From AP-15 sp963832875 (GTDB taxonomy: Bacteria > Pseudomonadota > Alphaproteobacteria > ATCC43930 > CGMCC-115725): 64,000 bases of DNA. The translations under genes and the position numbers were made by a program. The stretch is from assembly GCA_963832875.1 (NCBI GenBank), contig CAWHWB010000009.1, forward strand, positions 62,001 to 126,000. The letters are read 5' to 3'. The first letter of the stretch is position 1. Every line of letters starts with the position of its first letter. Below are positions 1-8,596 of this stretch, piece by piece. The notes beneath the pieces were generated by a model, which had not been told where the DNA came from, did not search any database, and saw only the letters and a list, made by a program, of their open reading frames with translations.

Positions 1-238
1 GAAAATCGATCGGCGCCGCGGCCAGAACAGCGTCAATGGTCGCATCGTCGGCGTCGACAAAGAGCCCGACCCGGCCAATCCCGGCCGGGACCGCGGCGCA
101 CAGTCGGGCGGCCTGCGCCGGCGTGACCGCGCGCGGGCTCGGCGGGTAGAAGACAAAGCCCAGATAGGCGGCGCCGCCGCCGACAGCCGCCGTCACCGCC
201 GGTTCGCTCGACAATCCGCAGATCTTGGCCGCAACCAT
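1..238 (-). CDS. trpF: Phosphoribosylanthranilate isomerase, N-terminal part (cut by window edge)
   Basis: The frame begins MVAAKICGLS and continues with GAAYLGFVFYPPSPRAV and then VGLFVDADD. KICG carries the catalytic cysteine of the TrpF beta/alpha barrel, and GFVF.P.SPR is the usual second strand and loop. The enzyme isomerises phosphoribosylanthranilate in tryptophan synthesis. About 79 residues are visible and the rest lies beyond position 1. The start ATG shares one base with the stop of the upstream phaR gene (TGATG), so the two are probably translationally coupled. Confidence 0.9.
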   Translation of the reverse strand, partial: MVAAKICGLSSEPAVTAAVGGGAAYLGFVFYPPSPRAVTPAQAARLCAAVPAGIGRVGLFVDADDATIDAVLAAAPIDF

Positions 239-894
239 CATTCCTGCTTATGCGGTGGGTCGGGCTGATCGCCGCGCCGATCGCGCCCCAGCGCCTCGAG
301 CTGCCGGGTCAGCGCGTCGATTTGCGCCTCGAGCCGCTTCAGCCGCGGGTCTTCGCCGGAAGCGGGCGCCGTCGCCCCGGCATCGGCCACCGGAGACTTT
401 TCCTCGACCGCGTAAGGGGCCAGCATTTTGAGGGCGCGCTGGAACAATGCCATGTTCTGCTTGCCCATTTCCTCGAACTGTCCGAACGGGAAGATGCCGA
501 AGGTCGCCTGCAGACTTCTGCGCATCTGCTCCTGGTTGCGGCCAAAGGCGATCATCGCCTGTTCGAGATAGCCCGGCACCAGAACCTGCATGCTGTCGCC
601 ATAAAAGCCGATCAGCTGCCGCAGAAAGCTGATCGGCAGCAGGTTCTGGCCCTTTTGCTCCTGCTCGACAATGATTTGCGTCAGCACCGAGCGGGTGATG
701 TCTTCGCCGGTCTTGGCGTCGTGGGCGACAAAGTCGCCGCCTTCCTTGATCAGCTTGGCCAGATCGTCGAGGGTGACGTAGCTGCTCGTCGCCGTGTTGT
801 AGAGCCGGCGGTTGGCGTATTTCTTGACGACGACCGGCTTGCCGCCGCCCGGTCTTTCGTTGTTCGGAGTGTTCATGCGCGCGCCGTGTCCCAT
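238..894 (-). CDS. phaR: Polyhydroxyalkanoate synthesis repressor PhaR
   Basis: This 218-residue protein has the PhaR DNA-binding N-terminus (VVVKKYANRRLYNTATSSYV, then LDDLA) followed by the PHB-accumulation domain (QNLLPISFLRQLIGFYGDSM) and a charged C-terminal helix typical of granule-associated PhaR. The family represses phasin and other PHA genes and leaves DNA when it binds nascent PHB granules. The gene lies opposite phaC-phaA-phaB, which fits. The ATG at 894 has an AGGG motif at good spacing; an internal ATG at 876 is possible. Its stop overlaps the trpF start. Confidence 0.95.
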   Translation of the reverse strand: MGHGARMNTPNNERPGGGKPVVVKKYANRRLYNTATSSYVTLDDLAKLIKEGGDFVAHDAKTGEDITRSVLTQIIVEQEQKGQNLLPISFLRQLIGFYGDSMQVLVPGYLEQAMIAFGRNQEQMRRSLQATFGIFPFGQFEEMGKQNMALFQRALKMLAPYAVEEKSPVADAGATAPASGEDPRLKRLEAQIDALTRQLEALGRDRRGDQPDPPHKQE

Positions 895-1010
895 CGGAAA
901 CCCTGCCCCGCCATCACAATACAGCGATTTGGCGCGACCGCCTCATCAAACCCGCGCCGCCCGCCCCCGGTTGGCTTCCGCCGCCGAGCGCAAGGCGTAT
1001 AGTGCCGCCG

Positions 1011-1346
1011 ATGACCGACGCCCGCGACCTCGCTCGCCGCTATCTGGCGCTGTGGGAAGACTATCTGACGGCGCTTCTGTCCGAACCCGGCGCGGCGGAT
1101 CCGTCATGGTCTCGCAGCGCCGCGACACCGGAAGCGGCTCGACGACCGCTGCCGCGTGACCCAACCGCCGGCTCCGGACCGCCGGCTGGCGCCCCGGCCG
1201 TTTCCGGTGCATCTGGCGAGTGCGATCGGCTTGTGGCTGAGCTCGCGCGCCGCCTTGCCGTCGTTGCGGACCATGCCGCTGGGGTCGGGCGCGACCGGCG
1301 AAAGGTTGCGCGCCCTTGCCGTCGAAATCGACGCGTTCGGACCTGA
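1011..1346 (+). CDS. Possible small protein upstream of phaC
   Basis: A frame starting MTDARDLARRYLALWEDY has a helix-forming N-terminus of the kind I would expect of a small PHA-associated protein, and it lies just ahead of phaC. The part after about position 1156 overlaps phaC in another frame and reads as low-complexity, so the true product is probably the first 50 or so residues. A frame change near 1100-1150 could give a stop at 1157-1159, immediately at the phaC start. I do not recognise a family with certainty. Confidence 0.3.
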   Translation: MTDARDLARRYLALWEDYLTALLSEPGAADPSWSRSAATPEAARRPLPRDPTAGSGPPAGAPAVSGASGECDRLVAELARRLAVVADHAAGVGRDRRKVARPCRRNRRVRT

Positions 1347-2391
1347 TCGGGTCGCCAGCGCGCTCGACGACGAGATCGCTCTGCGCGCCGAGGGCTATCT
1401 CGCCGGGTTGGAGACCTATCGCCGCCATCCCTACAGGCGCTCGGCACCAGAGCCGCCGGTGCTGTGGCAGGAAGGGACCACCCGGCTCCTCGATTACGGT
1501 GGCGGCGGCGACCGGCCGGGCCTCGCAGTCATTGTCGTGCCGTCGTTGATCAATCGCTACTATGTCCTGGACCTGCTGCCAGAGCGCAGCTTTCTGCGCT
1601 ATCTCGCCGCGAGCGGCTTGCGCCCGCTGGTCGTCGATTGGGGCGCACCGGGCGCCACCGAATGCCAGCTCGATGTGAGCGGCTATAGCGAACGCCTCGA
1701 CCGCGGCATCGCCGCCGCGGCGCAAACCACCGGCGCTCCGCTCGGAATTCTCGGCTATTGCATGGGCGGGCTCTTCGCCGTGGCGGCGGCTTTGCGGCGC
1801 CGAAATCAAGTCGCATGCGTTGCGCTCTTGGCGACGCCTTGGGATTTCCATGCGGGGCAGAGCCTGGTGGCGAGGCTTCTCGGCCTCGGCGCGGAGGCGT
1901 CGGCACCGGCCGACGTCGGCGCCGACACGGTCCCGGTCGAGATCGTCCAGAGCTTCTTCTTCCTGCTGGATCCGTTTCTGGCGGAGCGCAAATTCGTCCG
2001 GCTCGCCCGGCTCGATCCAGACGGCGACGCGGCGCGCAGCTTTGTGTCGCTTGAAGATTGGATCAACGATGGGGTCCCGCTGGGGTTGGCGCTGGCGCGG
2101 GACTGCCTGCGCTCGTGGTATCGCGACAACGAGCCGGGACGCGGGACCTGGCGGGTCGCCGGCCGGCAAGTTGAGCCGGGACAGCTGCGCCGCCCGGCGC
2201 TCCTGGTGATCCCGGGCCGCGACCGGATCGTTCCGCCGCTCTCGGCCGAAGCGCTGGCGGCGGCGCTCGACCGGGCGGAGGTGCTGCGTCCTTTGCTCGG
2301 CCATGTCGGAATGATGGCCGCCGCGCGGGCCCCGGCGATGCTGTGGACGCCGCTCGCCGAATGGCTGCGCACGCAGCTGCGCCAGCGCTGA
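1156..2391 (+). CDS. phaC: PhaC-like alpha/beta-hydrolase (poly-3-hydroxyalkanoate synthase family)
   Basis: A 411-residue alpha/beta-hydrolase with the PHA-synthase nucleophile elbow GYCMGG. The catalytic cysteine is residue 202, with the likely aspartate at 356 (IPGRDRIVPP) and histidine at 383 (LLGHVGMM). The strand VVDWGAPG before the elbow is also typical of PhaC. PHA synthases polymerise 3-hydroxyacyl-CoA on granules. The protein is shorter than class I synthases (about 570-600 residues) and nearer to class III length, but no PhaE partner is visible. The GTG start is the only reasonable one. phaA and phaB follow on the same strand, giving a complete route from acetyl-CoA to PHB. Confidence 0.85.
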   Translation: MTQPPAPDRRLAPRPFPVHLASAIGLWLSSRAALPSLRTMPLGSGATGERLRALAVEIDAFGPDRVASALDDEIALRAEGYLAGLETYRRHPYRRSAPEPPVLWQEGTTRLLDYGGGGDRPGLAVIVVPSLINRYYVLDLLPERSFLRYLAASGLRPLVVDWGAPGATECQLDVSGYSERLDRGIAAAAQTTGAPLGILGYCMGGLFAVAAALRRRNQVACVALLATPWDFHAGQSLVARLLGLGAEASAPADVGADTVPVEIVQSFFFLLDPFLAERKFVRLARLDPDGDAARSFVSLEDWINDGVPLGLALARDCLRSWYRDNEPGRGTWRVAGRQVEPGQLRRPALLVIPGRDRIVPPLSAEALAAALDRAEVLRPLLGHVGMMAAARAPAMLWTPLAEWLRTQLRQR

Positions 2392-2481
2392 CTGCCGGCG
2401 GCGATGGACTTCGCACCGGCGCGCTCCTACATTCGCCGGCAGTTGCCCACCCAAGCCGCAAACTTGCGAGGAGATCTTCCG

Positions 2482-3657
2482 ATGGCCGATATCGTCATAG
2501 CCGGCGCCGCGCGCACCCCGGTCGGCGCGTTTAACGGCGGGCTTTCGAGCCTCCCCGCGCATAAGCTCGGCGAGGTCGCCATCGTCGGGGCATTGCGCCG
2601 CGCCGGGGTCGAGCCGAGCGAGGTATCCGAGGTCATCATGGGCCAGATCCTCTCCGCCGGCGAAGGCCAGAACCCGGCGCGGCAGGCGGCAATCGCGGCC
2701 GGCATCCCGTTCGAGGTCACCGCTTATGGCGTCAATCAGCTGTGCGGATCGGGGTTGCGCACCGTGGCGCTCGGCTGGCAGGCGATCCGCACCGGCGACA
2801 GCGAGATCGTCGTCGCCGGCGGGCAGGAAAGCATGAGCCAGGCGCCGCACTGCATCCATCTGAGAAACGGCGTCAAAATGGGCGACGCCGAACTGGTCGA
2901 CACGATGATCAAGGATGGGCTGTGGGACGCCTTCAACGGCTACCACATGGGCAACACCGCCGAGAACGTCGCCCAGCGTTGGCAGATCACCCGCGAGCAG
3001 CAGGATGCGTTCGCCGCCGCCTCGCAGGCCAAGGCCGAGGCCGCGCAAAAGGCCGGCCGCTTCAAGGACGAGATCGTCCCGGTCAGGATCGCCGGCCGGC
3101 GCGGCGAGACCGTCGTCGAGGCCGACGAGCATCCCAAGCACGGCACCACAGTCGAGGTGCTGGCGAAACTGCGCCCGGCCTTCGACAAAAACGGCACCGT
3201 CACCGCCGGCAATGCATCGGGCATCAATGACGGAGCGGCCGCGGTGGTACTGATGACCGCCGAGACCGCCGCCAAACGCGGGGTGCGCCCGCTGGCACGC
3301 ATCGTCTCCTGGGCGACCGCTGGGGTCGATCCGGCGATCATGGGGTCGGGGCCAATCCCGGCGAGCCGCATGGCGCTGAAAAAGGCCGGCTGGACCGCCG
3401 GCGATCTCGACTTGATCGAGGCGAACGAGGCCTTCGCCGCGCAGGCCTGCGCCGTCAACAAGGACCTCGGCTGGAGCATCGAAAATGTCAATGTCAACGG
3501 CGGCGCCATCGCTCTCGGACACCCGATCGGCGCATCCGGGGCGCGGGTGCTAATCACGCTGCTCTACGAGATGCAGCGGCGCAATGCGAAGAAAGGGCTG
3601 GCCACTCTGTGTATCGGCGGCGGCATGGGAATTGCCATGTGCCTCGAGCGCGATTAG
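2482..3657 (+). CDS. phaA: Acetyl-CoA acetyltransferase (beta-ketothiolase)
   Basis: A 391-residue thiolase that condenses two acetyl-CoA to acetoacetyl-CoA. The acyl-enzyme cysteine is residue 88 in NQLCGSGLR, the catalytic histidine is 347 in GHPIGASGA, and the second cysteine is 377 in CIGGGMG. NEAFAAQACAV is also present. The ATG at 2482 was chosen because GAGGAG lies just upstream and MADIVIAGAARTPVG is the usual thiolase start; an upstream ATG at 2404 in the same frame would add a non-homologous leader. It lies between phaC and phaB, so it supplies PHB synthesis. Confidence 0.97.
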   Translation: MADIVIAGAARTPVGAFNGGLSSLPAHKLGEVAIVGALRRAGVEPSEVSEVIMGQILSAGEGQNPARQAAIAAGIPFEVTAYGVNQLCGSGLRTVALGWQAIRTGDSEIVVAGGQESMSQAPHCIHLRNGVKMGDAELVDTMIKDGLWDAFNGYHMGNTAENVAQRWQITREQQDAFAAASQAKAEAAQKAGRFKDEIVPVRIAGRRGETVVEADEHPKHGTTVEVLAKLRPAFDKNGTVTAGNASGINDGAAAVVLMTAETAAKRGVRPLARIVSWATAGVDPAIMGSGPIPASRMALKKAGWTAGDLDLIEANEAFAAQACAVNKDLGWSIENVNVNGGAIALGHPIGASGARVLITLLYEMQRRNAKKGLATLCIGGGMGIAMCLERD

Positions 3658-3701
3658 CCCGGTTCGGACCAGGCCGGGGACTAACCTACAGGGAGGGACG
3701 C

Positions 3702-4424
3702 ATGGCGAGGGTGGCGGTGGTCACCGGCGGGACCCGCGGCATCGGCCGTGCGATCTCGACGACGCTGGCGAACGCCGGATATCGGGTCGCGGCGACCTAT
3801 GCCGGCAACGATGCGGCGGCACAGCAGCTGAAGGACGAGACCGGTATTGCGGTGTTCAGATTCGACGTCGCCGATTTCGCGGCCTGCGCCGACGGGGTGA
3901 AAGCGATCGAGGGGGTGCTCGGGCCGGTCGAGGTGCTGGTCAATAACGCCGGCATCACCCGCGACGCAACGATGCACCGGATGAGCTTCGAGCAGTGGAA
4001 CGCGGTGATCCAGACCAATCTCGCCTCGTGCTTCAACATGTCTAGGGCGGTCATCGAGGGGATGCGCGCGCGCGGCTTTGGCCGCATCGTCAACATCGGC
4101 TCGATCAATGGCCAGGCCGGGCAATACGGCCAGGTCAACTACGCCGCCGCCAAATCGGGCATTCACGGCTTCACCAAAGCGTTGGCGCAGGAAGGTGCGG
4201 CCCGCGGCATTACCGTCAACGCCGTCGCCCCGGGCTATGTCGACACCGAGATGGTGCGCGCGGTGCCGGCCGAGGTGCTGGAAAAAATCATTGCCCGGAT
4301 TCCGGTCGGCCGCCTCGGCAAGGCCGAGGACATCGCCCGCACCGTCTTGTTCCTGGTCGCCGACGACGCCGATTTCATTACCGGCTCGACCCTGTCGGTC
4401 AATGGCGGCCAGCACATGTATTGA
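3702..4424 (+). CDS. phaB: Acetoacetyl-CoA reductase
   Basis: A 240-residue short-chain dehydrogenase that reduces acetoacetyl-CoA to (R)-3-hydroxybutyryl-CoA with NADPH. It has the nucleotide motif TGGTRGIG, NNAGITRD, the catalytic serine in IGSINGQ and the Y-x3-K pair in YAAAKSG, and ends SVNGGQHMY as most PhaB proteins do. The ATG at 3702 follows the ribosome-binding site AGGGAGG. It is the last gene of the phaC-phaA-phaB run, 44 bases after phaA. Confidence 0.97.
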   Translation: MARVAVVTGGTRGIGRAISTTLANAGYRVAATYAGNDAAAQQLKDETGIAVFRFDVADFAACADGVKAIEGVLGPVEVLVNNAGITRDATMHRMSFEQWNAVIQTNLASCFNMSRAVIEGMRARGFGRIVNIGSINGQAGQYGQVNYAAAKSGIHGFTKALAQEGAARGITVNAVAPGYVDTEMVRAVPAEVLEKIIARIPVGRLGKAEDIARTVLFLVADDADFITGSTLSVNGGQHMY

Positions 4425-4427
4425 GGG

Positions 4428-5054
4428 ATGAAGGTTGCCCGCCGGGCCTTGCTAGCGCTTCCGGCGATATTACCGGCGGCCGGTTTGGCAGAAGTGTCCC
4501 CGGCGCCGCCAATCGACCTCGAATACCGCGACGGCCGGTTGAGATGGCCGGGAGGAAGTGCGCGTGCGGCGGTCGGCCGGGCCGGTGTGACCGCGAGCAA
4601 GAAGGAGGATGACGGCGCCACTCCTTCTGGGACTTATCCGCTGGTCTGCGGGTTTTACCGGGCGGATCGGATGCCGGCGCCGCGCTCCGGCCTGCCGATG
4701 CGCGCGCTCTCGCCGCGGGACGCCTGGGTCGACGACCCGGCCGACCGCAATTACAACCGCCTCGCCGCCCTGCCCTACCCCGCCCATACCGAGCCGATGT
4801 GGCTCGACGACGCGATCTACGATCTCTTGGCGGTGATCGGTTATAATATGCACAAGGTCGTGCCCGGTGCGGGCAGCGCCATCTTCCTGCACATCGCGCG
4901 GCCCAATTTCTCTCCCACCGCCGGCTGCATCGCGGTCGCTCGGGAGGTGCTGCTGAGCCTGGTCCCGCTGCTCGGAGCCGGCAGCTCAATTACGATCCGC
5001 CGCCGACGTCCACCCGCGGCCGCGCGCCGCGCGCGGTCTCGAGGATCTGAATGA
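4428..5054 (+). CDS. L,D-transpeptidase family protein (YkuD fold)
   Basis: A 208-residue exported protein with an N-terminal signal-like segment (RRALLALPAILPAAGLA) and the YkuD features GATPSGTYPL and FLHIARPNFSPTAGCIAV. The cysteine of SPTAGC is the expected catalytic residue. Such enzymes cross-link peptidoglycan or attach proteins to it. The usual SHGC motif is replaced by TAGC, as in the shorter YkuD subgroup whose members often lack tested activity. It begins three bases after phaB, so it may share its transcript. The arginine-rich C-terminus ends just before an IS256-type element. Confidence 0.75.
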   Translation: MKVARRALLALPAILPAAGLAEVSPAPPIDLEYRDGRLRWPGGSARAAVGRAGVTASKKEDDGATPSGTYPLVCGFYRADRMPAPRSGLPMRALSPRDAWVDDPADRNYNRLAALPYPAHTEPMWLDDAIYDLLAVIGYNMHKVVPGAGSAIFLHIARPNFSPTAGCIAVAREVLLSLVPLLGAGSSITIRRRRPPAAARRARSRGSE

Positions 5055-5163
5055 TGGCCTTGCGGGCGATCGTCGCCCGGCGGCGCAGCCCACAGCGGTA
5101 ATCGTCGCAGGTCTCCGGTAGGGTTTTGGTCGCCACACTTCAACGCGAACCAAGGACCCGACG

Positions 5164-5810
5164 ATGACCGACGAGATGATCAGCCTTCGCACGCTTTTGG
5201 AGAAGGGTTCGGATGCCGAATTGCTGCGCGAGATGGTTGGTTTTGCCGCGCGGCGGCTGATGGAGCTGGAGGTTGAGGGCTTGACCGGCGCCGCGCACGG
5301 CGAACGCAGTGCCGAGCGCCTCAACCACCGTAACGGCTACCGCGAGCGCGATTGGGAGACCCGCGCCGGCACCATCGACTTGCGCATCCCCAAGCTGCGC
5401 AAGGGGAGCTACTTCCCGGCTTTTCTGGAGCTCCGGCGGTCGGCCGAAAAGGCGCTCGCCGCAATCGTGCAGGAGGCCTACGTCCATAAGGGCTCGACCC
5501 GATCGGTCGACGAACTGGTCAAAGCCATGGGCATGAGCGGGATCTCGAAGAGCCAGGTCAGCCGGCTGTGTGCCGAGACAAGATCGCCGCCTTCCTCAAC
5601 CGGCCGCTCGAAGGCGACTGGCCCTATCTGTGGCTCGATGCCACGTACGTGAAGGTGCGCGAGAACGGGCGCATCGTCTCCGTCGCCGTCATCGTTGCCG
5701 TGGCCGTCAACAACGACGGCCGGCGCGAGGTGATGGGCATCTCGATCGGCGCCTCCGAGGCCGAGACCTTCTGGACCGAGTCATGTCCTCGTCTCGGTGC
5801 AACGAGATGA
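5164..5810 (+). pseudogene. IS256-family transposase, frameshifted and truncated
   Basis: The first frame (5164-5580) encodes an IS256-type N-terminus: GLTGAAHGERSAERLNHRNG, LRIPKLRKGSYFP and SKSQVSRLCAE. The second frame (5568-5800) continues with KIAAFLNRPLEGDWPYLWLD and ISIGASEAETFWTE, the start of the DDE domain. The join at about 5575 lacks roughly seven bases. The protein stops after the first part of the catalytic domain, so the rest of the DDE domain and the right end are gone. The bases just before the start (5110-5160) are probably the left end of the element. Confidence 0.85.
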
Positions 5811-5959
5811 ACTACCTCCATTTCTGGCCCGCGTAGACCGAAGAGGACGAAAAAGCGCGAGGCGGTCGCCGCGGGCCGCTTTGATATCGTGGATTACGCC
5901 ATCAGCCAGCAGCAGATCACGCGCGAGATCGACGCCGGCAAGGCGATGGTCGCGACACG

Positions 5960-6210
5960 GCACCGCGACGATGCGGTTCAGCACTGTCGACCAGAACAAG
6001 GCGTTGATCGGGGCGAGATCGACGAAATTGATCAGGGTGCCGACCAGGGTCGCGACCGCGATCGTGCCGTAGAGCGCCTTGGCGTGCTTCGGCAGCCCGC
6101 TGAGGCCGGTCGGTCAGTCGAGCGCCTCGCCGAGCGCATAGGCGGCGGAGCCGGCCAGCACCAAGCACCGGCCAGAGCGATGAGCGGCGCCAAGGTCAGC
6201 CACGGCGGAT
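5960..6210 (-). pseudogene. Relic of an NRAMP-type divalent metal transporter
   Basis: Reading the minus strand, one frame gives AGSAAYALGEALD, a TGA stop, then PTGLSGLPKHAKALYGTIAV and VGTLINFVDLAPINALFWST. KALYGTIAVATLVGT and the D.AP..ALFW segment match the transmembrane helices near the C-terminus of NRAMP Mn/Fe transporters. The stop stands where the family has tryptophan (TGG to TGA). A separate frame holds the preceding piece LTLAPLIALAGA. Only about 80 residues of a roughly 450-residue protein remain. Confidence 0.6.
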
Positions 6211-6431
6211 GATGCCCGGACCTGACAACCGGCGTAACGTCGGGCGAGCGTCCGAGAAAGGCCGCAGCCGGGCTTCCTGGCTGCCGGTCAGGAGCAGCTT
6301 CTTGGCACGGCTGTTTCGGCGACAAGAATGACGCCCCGGTGGACGAAGAAACAGGATTATCGGGCGCCGATCCTGGCCTTCCTGCTCCTGGACCGCTCTA
6401 TGGGGGATGTCGGCAGGGGCACTGACGCTGC

Positions 6432-6708
6432 TCAGGCTGCTGCGCAGCCGCGATCGGGCGGTACGTTGCGGTAGATGATCCTGGCGTAGGGTTGCACCGA
6501 TCCGACGACGGCGCCGTTTGCGGTCACGGGCGCGTAGTTGCGGTTCACGTAAGGATCATAGTCCCGGAAAACCAAATGCGGGCGGCACTCTGGACAAGGG
6601 TCCGCCGACCATTTGAGCGCCGGCAGGTTGAGCGCAAAGCATCAACAACACGGCCACGTCCCCCGCCGTGAGTCGCGTTTGCCACGAGTTTAAGCGATCG
6701 CTTGACAT
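6432..6708 (-). pseudogene. Small secreted protein, frameshifted
   Basis: The first frame starts MSSDRLNSWQ and carries a signal-peptide-like segment ending AQPAGAQ, followed by GGPLSRVPPAFGFPGL and a stop. Another frame continues directly with RDYDPYVNRNYAPVTANGAV and ends YRNVPPDRGCAAA at a TGA at 6432-6434. Joined, they give a short exported protein of about 90 residues. I do not recognise the family. The frame break lies near 6555-6570. Confidence 0.4.
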
Positions 6709-6947
6709 AGCATCCGCGGAAGATGCCGGAGCGAGATCGGGTGATCCCTTCCGCCGCGAGTTCACCGCGAACCGCCGACCTCACATCTCGCTGGAATACG
6801 TGAAACAGAGATCGGCGAGGATCAACGTGGCGGAGCGCTTTCCGCCGTCGGCGATCCCCCGTCGGCTGGGCCTATTTGGCCAAATCGGCACGGCACAGCA
6901 GGTTGTCGGACATATCTCGGCCGTTCCGGATCCACCAGGCTGCGAGA

Positions 6948-6961
6948 TTGACCTAGATCAA
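6948..6961. promoter_or_regulatory. FNR/FixK-type box upstream of the Spy-like gene
   Basis: TTGACCTAGATCAA matches the CRP/FNR-family palindrome TTGAT-N4-ATCAA with one difference (C for T in the left half). Its centre is about 100 bases upstream of the ATG at 7054, which leaves room for a class II (-41.5) promoter and a leader of about 58 bases. It is one of five such sites in the 6.9-19.6 kb region. Confidence 0.6.
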
Positions 6962-7053
6962 CGCAGCACCTCGGCAATCCCGAAACAGTGTGCAGGCTCG
7001 CTGAATGATTTCAACACACGAGCAGAACGCCACCATTTCGAGGAGTTGAAGTA

Positions 7054-7557
7054 ATGACAGGCACGAGCAATCGCTCGGTGAAGCTAGCGGCGGTGGTGAG
7101 CGTTCTGGTCTTGCTCGCTGGAGCCGCGCTGCTTGCGCAACCGGCGAACGCGCGGGAGCCGATGGTCGCGCAAGCCGCGACCTCGGCGCCGACGACCTCC
7201 GCGCAGCCGCCGAAGGGGCCCACCCTGGATGTCGAGAGTCGGATCACCGATCTCCACAAGAAATTGGGGATCACCGCTGCGCAGGAGCCACAGTTCAAGG
7301 CCTATGCCGACGTCTTGCGGGCCAACGCACAGGCGCTGGAAAAACTGTTCGAGGAACGCGCCAAAGAGACCGACTTCAGCGCGCCGGCGCGGTTGCGGTG
7401 GTACGCGCGGCTGACTGCGGCTCACGCGGAGAATGTCGGTAAGCTGGTTCCTGTCTTCGAGGCCCTCTATCAGGTCTTGTCGGACCCGCAGAAGAAGGCT
7501 GCCGACACGTATTTCGAGGCGCTTAGCCAGCGCCGCCCGGCGCGTCGGACCCGATAG
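7054..7557 (+). CDS. Spy/CpxP-like (LTxxQ-type) periplasmic protein
   Basis: A 167-residue protein with an N-terminal membrane/signal segment (LAAVVSVLVLLAGAALLAQP, then ANA) followed by a helical domain: ESRITDLHKKLGITAAQEPQ, then FKAYADVLRANA and LSDPQKKAAD. LGITAAQE..F and LSDPQKK.A match the paired LTxxQ-like motifs of the Spy/CpxP family, periplasmic chaperones or stress sensors. An FNR/FixK-type box lies upstream, suggesting low-oxygen control. A GAGG motif precedes the ATG. The call rests on motif pattern and helical character. Confidence 0.7.
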   Translation: MTGTSNRSVKLAAVVSVLVLLAGAALLAQPANAREPMVAQAATSAPTTSAQPPKGPTLDVESRITDLHKKLGITAAQEPQFKAYADVLRANAQALEKLFEERAKETDFSAPARLRWYARLTAAHAENVGKLVPVFEALYQVLSDPQKKAADTYFEALSQRRPARRTR

Positions 7558-7672
7558 CTGCTTCTTGATCCGGAGCATTCGGCCGCGCTTGCGGCGCCGA
7601 TGCCGGGTCTCCCCCTTCGCAATCGGCGAAACCGAGGGACTGCAAGGCAGACCGGTATCGCGGGAGGTTACG

Positions 7673-8050
7673 ATGACCCAGGCCAAACTTCTGCCGAGAC
7701 CGATGCTCCTGCTCGGCGGTATCGCTCTTGCCGTCGCCCTGTCGACGGCGGCCGAACCTGCGGCGGCACAATACGACTACGTTTGCCCCGAAGGATACTA
7801 CTACCTGGAGGGCTACGGCTGCGCCCCCTTATCCTACTATTATGGATATCCGAACTACGCGTATCCATACAACGGGTTCGGTTTCTTCTACGGCGGCCGC
7901 GGTTGGGGCACAGGTGGCTGGCATGGCGGCGGTGGCGGGCATGGCGGCGGATCCGGCGGTGGGCATGGTGGCGGTGCCGGGCATGGTGGCGGATCCGGCG
8001 GTGGGCATGGTAGTGGATCCGGCGGTGGGCATGGCGGCGGGCACCGCTGA
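7673..8050 (+). CDS. Glycine/histidine-rich secreted small protein
   Basis: A 125-residue protein: a signal peptide (residues about 8-34, ending PAAA), a tyrosine- and cysteine-containing middle (YDYVCPEGYYYLEGYGCAPL), then a C-terminal tail of GGGHGGGSG-type repeats. The ATG at 7673 follows GGGAGG. Gly/His repeats may bind metal or form a flexible coat, but no function is established for this protein. The tail is encoded by near-identical 24-base units. An open frame extends upstream to 7433 but reads as a shadow of the previous gene. Confidence 0.65.
   Translation: MTQAKLLPRPMLLLGGIALAVALSTAAEPAAAQYDYVCPEGYYYLEGYGCAPLSYYYGYPNYAYPYNGFGFFYGGRGWGTGGWHGGGGGHGGGSGGGHGGGAGHGGGSGGGHGSGSGGGHGGGHR
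7925..8048 (+). repeat. 24-base tandem repeat inside the Gly/His-rich gene
   Basis: The unit GGATCCGGCGGTGGGCATGG plus four bases recurs with small changes about every 24 bases and encodes GSGGGHGG. A shorter related unit ends GTGCCGGGCATGG. Such an array is prone to slippage and may vary in length between strains. Confidence 0.75.
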
Positions 8051-8264
8051 GCCTTGGCTGCGGCTTAGAGCCGCCGGACCTGCGGCGGTGCCTTGCTCCG
8101 GCGGCGGCACTGCGTTCGGATGAGCTTCAGCGGCGCAATTGCTCGCAGCTGCTCCGAGGGCGTGGGATTGTCCAATTACCCAACGGCGGCGGCTTCAGGG
8201 CCGGGGCGCCATGTCCTCCGCGTCAACTGGCCCGTGCGGGCCAGGACGCGTTCGGGGCGATCGG

Positions 8265-8596
8265 CCGTTCTTTGTTATGGCCGATGTCGCCGCCGACGCC
8301 CGCCGCAAGGCGCAGGGCAAGACCACGAGCGTGATCTCGCCGCTGGCGCTGGAAGCGGTTCAGCGCATCGACGCCTGTTCGCCATCGAGCGCGCGATCAA
8401 CGGCAAGAGCGCCGAGCGGCGCCGTGCCGTTCGGCAGGAACTGAGCGCGCCCCTGGTCGCCGATCAAACGCTGGTTGCGCGAGCAGCGGCCCAAGCTGTC
8501 GCGTGGCAAGGATCTCGCCGAAGCAATGGATACATGCTCAAGCGCTCGCCGGAGTTCACAAGGTTCCTCGACGACGGTCGGATCTGCCTGAGCAAC
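8265..8596 (+). pseudogene. IS66-family transposase (TnpC), C-terminal fragment
   Basis: Pieces in three frames reassemble the IS66 C-terminal half: PFFVMADVAADARRKAQGKT, SPLALEAVQRIDA, FAIERAINGKSAERRRAVRQ, WLREQRPKLSRGKDLAEAMD and MLKRSPEFTRFLDDGRICLS. At least three frame changes separate them, so the gene is dead. The start of the transposase and the final C-terminus are missing here. A different piece of the same family lies in opposite orientation at 10095-10345. Confidence 0.85.

Noticed and set aside
946..3522. An 858-codon open frame on the minus strand
   Set aside because: It is a shadow of phaC and phaA. Its translation is arginine-, aspartate- and histidine-rich with no family motif, as expected from the complement of G+C-rich codons.
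7925..8048. Regular short repeats that might suggest a CRISPR array
   Set aside because: The 24-base units are contiguous without unique spacers and encode in-frame Gly/His repeats inside a signal-peptide protein.
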